A DNA stretch of 42,527 bases from a virus (IMGVR_UViG_3300030102_006951:1-42527); one strand, 5' to 3'. Shown: positions 1-7,379, numbered from the stretch's first letter. The notes: generated by a model from the sequence alone, not told the origin. Numbers and translations: made by a program.

Positions 1-237
1 GAAATTGAAAAGAAAAAATATTTTAAAGAAATATATGATAAGTTATCTGAACTTGAGGTTAATATGGGTGGCACTAACTGGATTGTTACCTATAAGAACA
101 ATCAACCATTTAAATTTGATGACTTAGAATCAATATGGATTAAGTATGATAGCAAGAAACTTATTAGTAAAATTTATGATGAGTGGCTTATGATTCAGGT
201 TGAAGCTATTTCTCAAAAAATTATGGGTATTAATTAG
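1..237 (+). CDS. C-terminal end of an unrecognised protein (partial)
   Basis: Frame 1 is open from the window edge to the TAG at 235-237, giving 78 residues; the start lies outside the window. The fragment is rich in Lys, Ile, Tyr and Trp (GTNWIVTYKNNQP, then WIKYDSKKLISKIYDEW) and ends in a helical segment. No family recognised. The next promoter starts 49 nt after the stop. Confidence 0.7.
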   Translation, partial: EIEKKKYFKEIYDKLSELEVNMGGTNWIVTYKNNQPFKFDDLESIWIKYDSKKLISKIYDEWLMIQVEAISQKIMGIN

Positions 238-285
238 TGAATTAGGTGCATCAAAATAGAAGATTAAAATTTTTTATATAAAATG

Positions 286-317
286 TTTGGAAATTAGAAA
301 ATTAATTTTTACATTTG
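286..317 (+). promoter_or_regulatory. promoter of the smpB-sigma operon
   Basis: -33 TTTGG at 286-290, 19-nt spacer, -7 TACATTTG at 310-317. The ATG of smpB lies 4 nt after the -7 box, so the mRNA is probably leaderless. Confidence 0.85.
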
Positions 318-321
318 TCAC

Positions 322-765
322 ATGAAATTGATAAACAAGAATAAAAAAGCTTATTATGAATATCAAATTAATGAAAAATATATTGCTGGTATACAACTGA
401 CTGGTTCTGAAATAAAACCAGTTAGAAACCATGAGGTTAGTATATCCGAATCTTATTGCTATGTAAAAGACGGTGAGGTTTTCGTAAAGAACATGTACAT
501 TAAACCAAATGAGAGGTCTAATAATCACGATAACCACGAACCATATAGAGAAAGAAGATTATTATTAAATAAAAAAGAAATTATTAAATTAGAATCTAGT
601 GTAACGTCTAAAGGTATGACTTTAATAGTTTTAGATATACATGAAACTGGAACTGGATTAATAAAATTGACGTTGGGATTGTGTAAGGGTAAAAAGTTGC
701 ACGATAAACGAAATACAATAAAAGAAAGAGACCTGGATAGGGATTTAAAACGAAAATATAAATAA
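322..765 (+). CDS. smpB: SsrA-binding protein SmpB
   Basis: SmpB binds the tRNA-like domain of tmRNA and brings it to stalled ribosomes for trans-translation. The 147 residues are close to the usual bacterial length (about 150-160). The family landmarks occur in order: GIQLTGSEIK near residue 23, the DSY-equivalent ESYCYVKDGE, the IKP segment, RERRLLLNKKEI, SKGMTLIVL, the GLCKGKKLHDKR motif, and a basic tail (KERDLDRDLKRKYK) like the one that enters the mRNA channel in cellular SmpB. The protein therefore appears intact. It starts just after the -7 box (leaderless) and is followed after 17 nt by the sigma gene, with no promoter between. No tmRNA with a CCA end and T-loop was found in this window, so the partner must come from the host or elsewhere in the phage. 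SmpB is unusual in a phage. Confidence 0.93.
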   Translation: MKLINKNKKAYYEYQINEKYIAGIQLTGSEIKPVRNHEVSISESYCYVKDGEVFVKNMYIKPNERSNNHDNHEPYRERRLLLNKKEIIKLESSVTSKGMTLIVLDIHETGTGLIKLTLGLCKGKKLHDKRNTIKERDLDRDLKRKYK

Positions 766-782
766 CAATAAAATAACAAAAC

Positions 783-1664
783 ATGAAAAGAGGAATCAAA
801 ATTACAGAACGATTTACAGTTGGTGAAACAGAATCATTTAAAAAATATCTTTCAGATGTATCAAACATAAAAACATTTGAAACCACTGAAGAGGAAGTCA
901 CATGTGCTAAAAAAGCAGCTAATGGCGATAAAAAGGCCATGGACGAATTAATAAGTAGAAACTTGCGTTTTGTTATTAGTGTTGCAAAACAATATCAAAG
1001 AGAAGGTGTTCAACTAGAAGACCTGGTAAATGAGGGGAACTTTGGTTTAGTACACGCTAGTAAAAAGTATGATGTTAATTCTGGGAATAAATTTATATCT
1101 TACGCTGTTTGGTGGATTAGAAGTTACATACAAACATTCATTAGTAATCATTCTAAAACTATTAGAATTCCAGTTAATAAAAATACTGAACTGATTCGTT
1201 TTAAAAATAAAATTAATGATATAACCCAAAAACTGGGTAGAGAAGTTCACATTGAAGATTTATTAGACAACATAGAAGACATGTCTGAAAAAGAAATCAT
1301 AAATATGGTTAAAGTTGGTTCACTTTCAATATCTTCCATGAATAAAAAATTAAATTCTGGTGATGATACTAGCGGAACCATAGAGGACCTACTTGTTTCA
1401 GACTTTTTTGAACCAACTGATGACATTGTTAATAAAAATGATTCTAAAGCGCAGTTAAGTAGATTATTAAAATACTTAAAAGTAAGAGACAGAATGGTAT
1501 TAAAACTTTATTTTGGTGTAGATTCGCCTTGTCCGATGAACTTACATGAAATAGCTACCGAACTGGGTATAACTAGAGAAGGTGTTAGACAGATAAGGGA
1601 TAAGAGTCTAAGAAAACTAAGAGTGTTGGCCAAACAACACAATGTTGATATGAATATGTTCTAA
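783..1664 (+). CDS. RNA polymerase sigma factor, RpoD/sigma-70 group, Bacteroidota type
   Basis: Directs RNA polymerase to promoters. The protein has 293 residues and no region 1.1, like the short primary sigma of Bacteroidota (about 286 residues). Its N-terminus (KITERFTVGETESFKKYL) also resembles that of the host factor. Region 1.2/2 spans about 37-130, with LRFVISVAKQYQREG, LEDLVNEGNFGL and the -10-reading FISYAVWWIRSYIQ at 104-117. Region 3 is about 135-205. Region 4 is about 222-283, with the helix-turn-helix HEIATELGITREGVRQIRDK. Region 3 is more divergent than region 2. It is co-transcribed with smpB. Capture of a host rpoD is the simplest origin (inference); it may read the many TTTGG-N19-TAnnTTTR promoters of this window. 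Confidence 0.95.
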   Translation: MKRGIKITERFTVGETESFKKYLSDVSNIKTFETTEEEVTCAKKAANGDKKAMDELISRNLRFVISVAKQYQREGVQLEDLVNEGNFGLVHASKKYDVNSGNKFISYAVWWIRSYIQTFISNHSKTIRIPVNKNTELIRFKNKINDITQKLGREVHIEDLLDNIEDMSEKEIINMVKVGSLSISSMNKKLNSGDDTSGTIEDLLVSDFFEPTDDIVNKNDSKAQLSRLLKYLKVRDRMVLKLYFGVDSPCPMNLHEIATELGITREGVRQIRDKSLRKLRVLAKQHNVDMNMF

Positions 1665-1670
1665 TCATAT

Positions 1671-1690
1671 ATGTACACATTTGTGTACAT
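1671..1690 (+). repeat. 20-bp palindrome, copy 1 (operator-like)
   Basis: ATGTACACATTTGTGTACAT: 9-bp arms around TT, 7 nt after the sigma stop codon. The same 20 bp recurs at 15518 and variants occur at 15943, 31319 and 41309. Confidence 0.7.
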
Positions 1691-1749
1691 GGAACAATTT
1701 TTTTAATCGTTTCAACATATTTATATACAAGGATAATAAAAAAATTATT

Positions 1750-2094
1750 ATGGACAAAGATTTAATTAAAAATATGATTAGAGAATCTCTTTTATCTGAA
1801 AAAAAGGTGGAAAGTAAAAGTAAGGAGAAGGAAGACTCTAAAGATAAAGAAGAAGATGAACAAAGGTCTAAATGGTATACAGATGTGCAAAACGCATTAG
1901 ATAAAGACAAAAACCCAACTGCCCCATCACAGGTTGGTGTCATGAAGTCTATGGGAATTCCAGATGACAAAAAAGGTGTTAATAGGTCTTTATGGGGTAA
2001 AAAATTACATAGAGATAAAAATGATGAAGGCGGGGTTTACGAATTCTCATTTGATGAATTGGCTCAGATTAGAGCAATATTAGGTATGAGATAA
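1750..2094 (+). CDS. small charged phage protein, unknown function
   Basis: 114 residues from the ATG at 1750, chosen because the upstream TTG extension runs through the palindrome at 1671-1690 and has no gene-like composition. The N-terminal helix (LIKNMIRESLLSE) is followed by a Lys/Glu/Asp low-complexity linker (about 18-40). A conserved-looking C-terminal half follows, with QVGVMKSMGIP, RSLWGKKLHRDKNDEGGVY and FDELAQIRAIL, which resembles small proteins of T4-like phages from memory. No standard TTTGG promoter precedes it, so it may use a different promoter class. A terminator follows at 2120. Confidence 0.75.
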   Translation: MDKDLIKNMIRESLLSEKKVESKSKEKEDSKDKEEDEQRSKWYTDVQNALDKDKNPTAPSQVGVMKSMGIPDDKKGVNRSLWGKKLHRDKNDEGGVYEFSFDELAQIRAILGMR

Positions 2095-2119
2095 TCTTAT
2101 ATATTATATTATATATTCA

Positions 2120-2147
2120 AAGCCATGCAGAAATGCGTGGCTTTTTT
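2120..2147 (+). terminator. rho-independent terminator
   Basis: Stem AAGCCATGC/GCGTGGCTT (2120-2128 with 2135-2143, one G-U pair), loop AGAAAT, then T6. The TGCAGAAATG apex recurs in the terminators at 42065 and 42479. Confidence 0.85.
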
Positions 2148-2171
2148 ATTATAGAAAAATTTAATTTTTTA

Positions 2172-2203
2172 TTTGGATATGTGAAATGTTATTTGTAATA
2201 TTG
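2172..2203 (+). promoter_or_regulatory. promoter of the gene at 2230
   Basis: -33 TTTGG 2172-2176, 19-nt spacer, -7 TAATATTG 2196-2203. Confidence 0.8.
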
Positions 2204-2229
2204 TAACGTAAAATTAAAAAAAACGAATT

Positions 2230-2574
2230 ATGTCTAAATTAAACGGAAAAGAATTAGCAAACGAATTAACTAACTTTGTGAACAATTATAATTGTGACCA
2301 TGAAGAATTTATTAACGCATTTTGCAGAGAACATAGAACACTACAACAATCATCTTTTAGATTATTCCTTATGTTATTAGATAGAATAGCATCAGATGAA
2401 TATAGCACAGATTTAAGAAATGAATCATCACATAAAATTGCTAAAAAAATGATTAATGGTTTTAAAAAAGTAATCATTGAGGAACAAATTGCTAGGGGTA
2501 GTAGTAAAGAATCCGCAAATCAATATGCGGAGAGTGATTATGCTAAACCACATAAATTTTTAGGGCATATATAA
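2230..2574 (+). CDS. conserved-looking helical phage protein, unknown function
   Basis: 114 residues, predicted mostly helical. The centre carries FCREHRTLQQ (31-40) followed by a hydrophobic run (FRLFLMLLDRIA) and NESSHKIAKKMI. Cys22 and Cys32 are too far apart for an obvious zinc site. It has its own promoter 27 nt upstream and an A-rich leader without a Shine-Dalgarno sequence. No named family could be assigned with confidence. Confidence 0.85.
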   Translation: MSKLNGKELANELTNFVNNYNCDHEEFINAFCREHRTLQQSSFRLFLMLLDRIASDEYSTDLRNESSHKIAKKMINGFKKVIIEEQIARGSSKESANQYAESDYAKPHKFLGHI

Positions 2575-2590
2575 AATAATACATGTTTTA

Positions 2591-2622
2591 TTTGGATAAT
2601 TAAAATATTATCCTTACATTTA
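2591..2622 (+). promoter_or_regulatory. promoter of the gene at 2653
   Basis: -33 TTTGG 2591-2595, 19-nt spacer, -7 TACATTTA 2615-2622. Confidence 0.85.
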
Positions 2623-2652
2623 CCAAAAATTAATCATTAAAAAAATATAACC

Positions 2653-3204
2653 ATGAGTAAAGTAGCCAAGTTAGTTTATTATTCATTTGCTACAAGAGTA
2701 GTAGTAGATGAGTCTTCAACGGAAGATGATATAATAAGAGAATCTAAAAGAAAAATTTTAGAAAAAGCACAAACGGAATTGGGCGAGAATCTTGAAGAAA
2801 TCATTGATGATGAAGAATGCCCAGTAGGTACGTTTGAAACAGACCTACCAAGTATTGATAGAGTCATTCTTAACACATCTGAGAAACAATACGTGTTAAT
2901 AGGTAAAGGAATACCAACACAAGTTATAAAGTTCGATAATTATACCGATTGGGATTCAGTTGAAAATCTTGATGGTGTACCTGTGTTTGATGTTCAAATT
3001 GATAATGACAATCAGACAATAGATGGAAAATTAGTTGGTAACGCAAAGCACCCATATACATTTCAATATGTAAATCTTATTTGGAGGGAAGACCAAGATA
3101 ATTGGGAAGTAGGTTTAGATTATGAAGGCGTTGATGTTGAAGTGGTCACAGAACCAATAGTAGATATTCTCACAAAAATGTTACGAGAAAATTTGGTAAA
3201 GTAA
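2653..3204 (+). CDS. acidic protein, unknown function
   Basis: 183 residues with strong acidic bias, no signal peptide or membrane segment. A helical acidic segment (STEDDIIRESKRKILEKA) precedes a beta-rich middle (QYVLIGKGIP, VENLDGVPVFDVQIDN) and the aromatic NLIWREDQDNWEVGLDY. The last codons encode NLVK and contain the -33 box of the next promoter. Not recognised. Confidence 0.88.
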   Translation: MSKVAKLVYYSFATRVVVDESSTEDDIIRESKRKILEKAQTELGENLEEIIDDEECPVGTFETDLPSIDRVILNTSEKQYVLIGKGIPTQVIKFDNYTDWDSVENLDGVPVFDVQIDNDNQTIDGKLVGNAKHPYTFQYVNLIWREDQDNWEVGLDYEGVDVEVVTEPIVDILTKMLRENLVK

Positions 3205-3223
3205 AATATTATTCGTAATATTG
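3192..3223 (+). promoter_or_regulatory. promoter of the gene at 3248
   Basis: -33 TTTGG 3192-3196 inside the end of the preceding CDS, 19-nt spacer, -7 TAATATTG 3216-3223. Confidence 0.82.
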
Positions 3224-3247
3224 TAAACAACATTAAAATTAATCATT

Positions 3248-3655
3248 ATGAAATTATTTAAAGAAGGTAAAATTTTCGATTTAGAAACATCAACTTTAGT
3301 GGGCATGAGTACATGGTTTACTCACTACGATACCAAGAGATACAAGTATTACCAATCAACAAAGGGAACATTCTTTTCAATTGAAGAACGTGCCGAAACA
3401 TTTAATGACACACATTGTTGGGTTATTAATAAAGATGGTACTAAAAGCACTTTAGGTAGTCTTCAAGAAACACTTAGCGATAAAGTTAAAATAAAACAAG
3501 TTATACCTTTAGGTGTTATGGAAGACAAAAGACTTATGAAGCTATACGATATAGCAAATGACACTAATAGAGTTAGCATGATGGGTACTGACACTAAATA
3601 TAGTCTAACATTTTTTCGTGACTATGAAGTATTATTTGACTTAGAAGAAGTATAA
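3248..3655 (+). CDS. unknown phage protein
   Basis: 135 residues, rich in Lys, Thr and aromatic residues, soluble. Notable segments are STWFTHYDTKRYKYYQS, a CWVINKDGTKSTLG turn and a C-terminal FFRDYEVLFDLEEV. It has its own promoter 25 nt upstream. No family recognised. Confidence 0.87.
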   Translation: MKLFKEGKIFDLETSTLVGMSTWFTHYDTKRYKYYQSTKGTFFSIEERAETFNDTHCWVINKDGTKSTLGSLQETLSDKVKIKQVIPLGVMEDKRLMKLYDIANDTNRVSMMGTDTKYSLTFFRDYEVLFDLEEV

Positions 3656-3677
3656 GTAAAAAAAAACCTACGAATAA

Positions 3678-3709
3678 TTTGGTAAATTAATTTATTATTC
3701 GTAATATTG
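3678..3709 (+). promoter_or_regulatory. promoter of the 3735-4652 gene group
   Basis: -33 TTTGG 3678-3682, 19-nt spacer, -7 TAATATTG 3702-3709. Confidence 0.83.
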
Positions 3710-3734
3710 TATAAATCATTTAAAATTATAATCA

Positions 3735-4061
3735 ATGGGAATGTACGGAGAAGTGGAAATCATAGCCACATACGAAAAAACAGAACAAGCCGAGAAAGAG
3801 TTTGACAACTTACAAGATAACGCAACTGAGTTCATAAAGAAACAAATGTCAGACCAACCATTTGACTTTTATTTAACAAATTGTGATTTGGAAGGCACAT
3901 GTATAATAATCAAAATTTGTAGTGATAGAGTTCAAAATGCTGAATGGCAGAGCGAAAAATTATTTGAGTTTATGAAAACCACAGAAGGACTCTATGAATT
4001 TACTGCCGAAGTAATGACACCAGAAAATATTATATTCTGGAACAAAGATGATGAAGAATAA
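3735..4061 (+). CDS. acidic protein starting MGMYGE, unknown function
   Basis: 108 residues, acidic. The start MGMYGEVEIIATYEK is beta-like, then a helical segment (AEKEFDNLQDNATEFIKKQM) and a second beta/helix half (CIIIKICSDRVQN, SEKLFEFMKTTEG). First gene of a run with the genes at 4081 and 4305, which have no promoter of their own. Not recognised. Confidence 0.86.
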   Translation: MGMYGEVEIIATYEKTEQAEKEFDNLQDNATEFIKKQMSDQPFDFYLTNCDLEGTCIIIKICSDRVQNAEWQSEKLFEFMKTTEGLYEFTAEVMTPENIIFWNKDDEE

Positions 4062-4080
4062 TATATAAAATAATATAATC

Positions 4081-4302
4081 ATGGAAGAATATAGAATAAA
4101 TTTAATCGAAGAAGATGATATAGTAAATTTTGAAAGGTATGACCAATTATCATATCAAGACAAAGGGGTAGTCGTTGAACTATTTGTCAATGATTTTTAT
4201 GTGGGAGATATGGAAGTTTGGGGTGATTCAGAAGTTGGGGGTAGAGAATATGTTTGTATCAATCATGAAATAATTTATTTAGATGAATTAAAAACCAAAT
4301 AA
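4081..4302 (+). CDS. small acidic protein, unknown function
   Basis: 73 residues, very acidic, beta-rich (GVVVELFVNDFYVGDMEVWG). The leader ATATATAAAATAATATAAT is shared with the gene at 5472. It lies 19 nt after the preceding stop and 2 nt before the next start, so probable operon. Confidence 0.83.
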   Translation: MEEYRINLIEEDDIVNFERYDQLSYQDKGVVVELFVNDFYVGDMEVWGDSEVGGREYVCINHEIIYLDELKTK

Positions 4303-4304
4303 TC

Positions 4305-4652
4305 ATGGAAAGTGTGAGAAAAGAAATACAAAACTGGTTAGAGTTAGTTGCTAGAACAGTTAAGAATATACCATTTGATAAGGAAGTTGATTGGTTTGAT
4401 GTAGAAGATGTATATACTGGTTCTCATAGCGATGCAGAAACACCAACGTATATAGCATATAATGGTGAAAAATTATCATATGAAACTGTATATTGTGATG
4501 CGATAGCCATTGACCATATGTGTCAAGAGGTTTTAAATGGTGACTTTGAACAAGCCATGAGAATCATAGAAAGATACAGAGGTGTAAAACTAACCGAAGA
4601 TGAGTATGGTTTTAAGAAGGAATTAAGAAAAAACTCACTAATAAGAAATTAA
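4305..4652 (+). CDS. unknown phage protein
   Basis: 115 residues, acidic N-terminal half (EIQNWLELVARTVKNIPF, DWFDVEDVYTGSHSD) and a basic tail (FKKELRKNSLIRN). The start overlaps the preceding unit closely (2-nt gap), indicating coupled translation. No family recognised. Confidence 0.84.
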   Translation: MESVRKEIQNWLELVARTVKNIPFDKEVDWFDVEDVYTGSHSDAETPTYIAYNGEKLSYETVYCDAIAIDHMCQEVLNGDFEQAMRIIERYRGVKLTEDEYGFKKELRKNSLIRN

Positions 4653-4667
4653 ATAATTCAACAAAAG

Positions 4668-4699
4668 TTTGGATAATTAAAATATTATTTATACATTTA
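4668..4699 (+). promoter_or_regulatory. promoter of the zinc-ribbon gene at 4704
   Basis: -33 TTTGG 4668-4672, 19-nt spacer, -7 TACATTTA 4692-4699; the ATG is 4 nt downstream, so a leaderless mRNA is likely. Confidence 0.85.
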
Positions 4700-4703
4700 C
4701 AAC

Positions 4704-4898
4704 ATGAATCTTGAAGAAGAAATAGAAGTAGTTATACTATGTGAAAATTGTGGACACAATAGAGGAACTTTCGTTTGCCTAGAAGAACCACTATATGGTC
4801 TTGCGGAATGTAATAAATGTTCTAGTGGTGTAGAAATTCATTTATTAGAAAAATACACATTAAATAATATTAAATTAGAAATAGATTTGGATAATTAA
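4704..4898 (+). CDS. small zinc-ribbon-like protein
   Basis: 64 residues. Cys13-x2-Cys16 (CENC) and Cys36-x2-Cys39 (CNKC), with an extra Cys25, suggest one zinc ribbon; such folds often bind nucleic acid or protein, but no partner is indicated. The mRNA is probably leaderless. The last four codons (LDN and stop) contain the TTTGG box of the next promoter. Confidence 0.85.
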   Translation: MNLEEEIEVVILCENCGHNRGTFVCLEEPLYGLAECNKCSSGVEIHLLEKYTLNNIKLEIDLDN

Positions 4899-4917
4899 AA
4901 TATTATCCTTACATTTA
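4886..4917 (+). promoter_or_regulatory. promoter of the gene at 4948
   Basis: -33 TTTGG 4886-4890 inside the preceding CDS, 19-nt spacer, -7 TACATTTA 4910-4917. Confidence 0.84.
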
Positions 4918-4947
4918 CAAAAACATTAATCAAATATATAACCAATT

Positions 4948-5319
4948 ATGCGACAAGAAATTAAAAAAGCAATCATGGATTTAATCTACACTGGTGATGC
5001 AAAACCAAGAACTATATTTACTGATGGTAGTCCTATAAAAGATAAGTTAGAACTTATTGAACAAGCAGTTGATGAAGTATTAAAAGTAATCAATGAGCCA
5101 CAAAGAAAATTATATTGTGGTTGGATGATTTCTGATGTTGAACATATGTTTAGACAAATGCAAGTTGATGATGGTAAGTTTACCAATATAGAATATACGG
5201 ATGAACTAGGTGAAGATGTTATGAATTTAGTTGAACGTAGATTTGATGCTGAATACGGAGTTGCTTGGTACAATATTGAATCAGCTATCGAAGAAATCAT
5301 GGAAGATTACGAGAGTTAA
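4948..5319 (+). CDS. acidic phage protein, unknown function
   Basis: 123 residues. The N-terminal helix (IKKAIMDLIYTG) leads to a central RKLYCGWMISDVEHMFRQMQ and a C-terminal VERRFDAEYGVAWYNIESAI. Predicted soluble and largely helical. Followed by a structured RNA at 5326-5447. Not recognised. Confidence 0.85.
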   Translation: MRQEIKKAIMDLIYTGDAKPRTIFTDGSPIKDKLELIEQAVDEVLKVINEPQRKLYCGWMISDVEHMFRQMQVDDGKFTNIEYTDELGEDVMNLVERRFDAEYGVAWYNIESAIEEIMEDYES

Positions 5320-5325
5320 TAATAT

Positions 5326-5447
5326 AGTGGGTAGCCTGTGTTTGCTCAGAGTAACCACTTAAAATAAGAACGGAAAATCTGCCGTTGTCTTTAGTTGAAA
5401 TGACCGTAAAAATTAAACAACCAAAGGGTGAGATGCCCTTTGTTTTT
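5326..5447 (+). ncRNA. three-hairpin intergenic RNA ending in a terminator
   Basis: The spacer between two genes folds into three hairpins: AGTGG/CCACT (5326-5330 with 5355-5359), AACGG/CCGTT (5369-5373 with 5382-5386) and CAAAGGG/CCCTTTG (5422-5428 with 5436-5442) followed by T5. There is no promoter between the upstream gene and this RNA, so it is either a structured 3' UTR, a processed small RNA or an attenuator controlling the gene at 5472. No known family recognised. Confidence 0.55.
5422..5447 (+). terminator. rho-independent terminator
   Basis: Stem CAAAGGG/CCCTTTG, loop TGAGATG, followed by T5. Confidence 0.85.
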
Positions 5448-5471
5448 AACTATATATAAAATAATATAATT

Positions 5472-5873
5472 ATGAATTACGAAGTAAAAGAAGTTTTGAA
5501 GTCAATTGAAGTAATTGAATCAAGTAAAGAACTGACTAGCGAATTGAGAAAAACATTCGCAACAGATTTCCCAATGATTAAAGCATGTGTTAAAGAGAAT
5601 CTAATTAAAGATGAAGCCATATCTTTAATTCAAAGGATAGCACCAGTTTGTTTTAAGATAAATGGAACAGTATTTTTAAAGGGTGAAACCAAAGGTGAAC
5701 ATGACCTTGTCGGTGATGAAATGGCTTACCAACCACTAACTGAATTGTTTGATATGACACAAGAAATAGCCACTGGTGATAGTTACTCTTTCTATGTGTC
5801 TAATACAGATTACTTTCCCTTAGCAAGTGTTGATGAAATATTGGAAGTTAAAGAGTTTTTAAATTCATTATAA
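5472..5873 (+). CDS. unknown phage protein
   Basis: 133 residues, acidic, soluble. Helical N-terminal half (KEVLKSIEVIESSKELTSE) and a beta-like middle (CFKINGTVFLKGE). No standard promoter is visible between the terminator at 5422 and its start, so expression may depend on read-through. It shares the leader ATATATAAAATAATATAAT with the gene at 4081. Not recognised. Confidence 0.85.
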   Translation: MNYEVKEVLKSIEVIESSKELTSELRKTFATDFPMIKACVKENLIKDEAISLIQRIAPVCFKINGTVFLKGETKGEHDLVGDEMAYQPLTELFDMTQEIATGDSYSFYVSNTDYFPLASVDEILEVKEFLNSL

Positions 5874-5886
5874 AATACTATAAATT

Positions 5887-6156
5887 ATGAAAGTTAACGC
5901 ACCAGAAAAAGCAGAAATAATAGAGTTATTTTTATCAAAGGATAAAACACCTATTGCATACCAAAAAAAGGTCGAAGAACTAATTAGAAGTGGTCTTAGC
6001 GAGGAGGAAGCAGAAAATTTTGTTTCAACAACACCATTCGAAATGGAATTTTATTATTCAGATAACTTAGGATTATTCCTAGTGGAATGTGAAGCAGTTG
6101 ACAATGCTATATTGGTTGACCCATATAGTGGTGAACCCCTTGAATATTTTGATTAA
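5887..6156 (+). CDS. small acidic protein, unknown function
   Basis: 89 residues. Helical start (KVNAPEKAEIIELFLSKD), a SEEEAENFVSTTPFEMEF segment and an acidic end (VDPYSGEPLEYFD). 13 nt after the preceding gene, no own promoter; likely operon. Not recognised. Confidence 0.82.
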   Translation: MKVNAPEKAEIIELFLSKDKTPIAYQKKVEELIRSGLSEEEAENFVSTTPFEMEFYYSDNLGLFLVECEAVDNAILVDPYSGEPLEYFD

Positions 6157-6167
6157 AAATAAATAAT

Positions 6168-6356
6168 ATGTTAAATTTAAGAGAACAATTTGATTACGTT
6201 AATAAAGTTGTAAATAGTTGTAAAACTGAAAAACAAAAAAAACACGTTTATGGATGGGCAGAAAATTGGGCAAAACGTATGAAGCGTATTTACCCCAATA
6301 AAATACATTCTCATACAGATTTATTTTTAGATGTAATATCAAAAAATTATAATTAA
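6168..6356 (+). CDS. small basic protein, unknown function
   Basis: 62 residues, basic and helical. The core CKTEKQKKHVYGWAENWAKR, followed by MKRIYPNK, resembles small Trp-containing proteins seen in other phages (from memory). It sits 11 nt after the preceding stop; its end lies at the TTTGT box of the next promoter. Confidence 0.78.
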   Translation: MLNLREQFDYVNKVVNSCKTEKQKKHVYGWAENWAKRMKRIYPNKIHSHTDLFLDVISKNYN

Positions 6357-6388
6357 TTTGTTTTATTAAAATATTATTTGTACATTTA
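6357..6388 (+). promoter_or_regulatory. promoter of the gene at 6417
   Basis: -33 TTTGT 6357-6361, 19-nt spacer, -7 TACATTTA 6381-6388. Confidence 0.75.
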
Positions 6389-6416
6389 CATAAATCAATT
6401 AAAAAATGTAATAATC

Positions 6417-6797
6417 ATGGAAGAAGTAAACATACATAACCTAGAATTAGAAATAAAAGGTCACGTTGATAGAAACATAGTTGATATTGGTTCTTTAACC
6501 TTATCAGTAGATGATAGAGAATATATATTAGATGTGACACAATCATATTCATATGAAACGGAAAACTTTTCTGGTGAACCAATACTAAGAATTACTTGTG
6601 ATTTGGAGGTAGATAAAGATACGTTTCAAGATTGTCCTTACGACATAACAAAACATGATTTGTTAGATTCAGACCACAACGATTTAAACGCAGAACTATA
6701 CGTTGGTGGTGAAGAAGATTTTGAAGTAGAACAAATATTATTACACTTTGATATTGATGGTCAAGATTATCAAATAAAAGTTAAAGAAGAAATATAA
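6417..6797 (+). CDS. acidic beta-rich protein, unknown function
   Basis: 126 residues from the ATG at 6417. The frame is open further upstream, but that extension starts inside the -7 box and is untranslated leader. Very acidic, beta-strand pattern (LTLSVDDREYILDV, ILLHFDIDGQDYQIKV). The gene at 6802 starts 4 nt after its stop. Not recognised. Confidence 0.83.
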   Translation: MEEVNIHNLELEIKGHVDRNIVDIGSLTLSVDDREYILDVTQSYSYETENFSGEPILRITCDLEVDKDTFQDCPYDITKHDLLDSDHNDLNAELYVGGEEDFEVEQILLHFDIDGQDYQIKVKEEI

Positions 6798-6801
6798 AAT
6801 T

Positions 6802-7011
6802 ATGAGTGAAAAAGAAAATTTAGAAAGCCAATTGGATTATTTAAAAAGCCAATTAGAGTGGTACAATCTTTTTGTGGATTACACACAAAGTGTGGATATA
6901 AACCTATATAATGAAGCATGTGAATATTCCGATAGAGAACATAGTCTGAATGAAAACAATGACTTAACGTGTTCGGAATGTGCATCAGATGTAGATTTGT
7001 GTGAATGCTAA
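6802..7011 (+). CDS. small coiled-coil protein with a Cys-rich tail
   Basis: 69 residues. The first 25 (ENLESQLDYLKSQLEWYNLF) form a heptad-like helix; the tail LTCSECASDVDLCEC holds two Cys pairs that could bind one metal ion. Translationally coupled to the gene at 6417. Not recognised. Confidence 0.78.
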   Translation: MSEKENLESQLDYLKSQLEWYNLFVDYTQSVDINLYNEACEYSDREHSLNENNDLTCSECASDVDLCEC

Positions 7012-7049
7012 TAAAATAATATTTACAAAATATATAAAAAAAAAACGAC

Positions 7050-7379
7050 ATGTCAGATACAAATAAAGATTTGTTAGATTATAATAGAGATTATAATAAA
7101 GTAAAAGAAATCGTGAGAGAATACCTAGACATTAATGGGTGGAACTACATACCAAATTTTGGTGAGTTCAATAGTGAACAATATTCACATGTTTTAAGTA
7201 TAGGAACTGAGATTATGTTAAACCATTGGGGGATGAATAAATATGATTCTGGTGGGTTCATATCAAGTTTCATTAATAATGACTTAGAAGGTACATACGC
7301 ACAAGCAGACAGTATAAACCAAGAATGTGTTAGGTTTTATCTGATGTTAAAACATAATGTGTCATTAGTTTTAGTATAA
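7050..7379 (+). CDS. conserved small phage protein, unknown function
   Basis: 109 residues, helical. The segment GGFISSFINNDLEGTYAQAD followed by CVRFYLMLKHNV resembles a recurrent small phage protein (NNDL...AD...N..CV.FY pattern, from memory). No standard promoter directly upstream; an A-rich leader (A8) precedes the ATG. Confidence 0.83.
   Translation: MSDTNKDLLDYNRDYNKVKEIVREYLDINGWNYIPNFGEFNSEQYSHVLSIGTEIMLNHWGMNKYDSGGFISSFINNDLEGTYAQADSINQECVRFYLMLKHNVSLVLV

Noticed and set aside
608-940. Minus-strand ORFs opposite smpB and the sigma gene
   Set aside because: Complete overlap with two genes identified by strong motifs; no minus-strand promoter.
1681-1749. TTG-initiated N-terminal extension of the gene at 1750
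   Set aside because: The extension is encoded by the palindrome and an A/T-rich leader; the ATG at 1750 follows the standard leader pattern.
1740-1760. T4-type late promoter (TATAAATA) upstream of 1750
   Set aside because: The upstream sequence CATATTTATATAC is only vaguely similar and in the wrong arrangement; no consistent second class of promoter could be established from one site.
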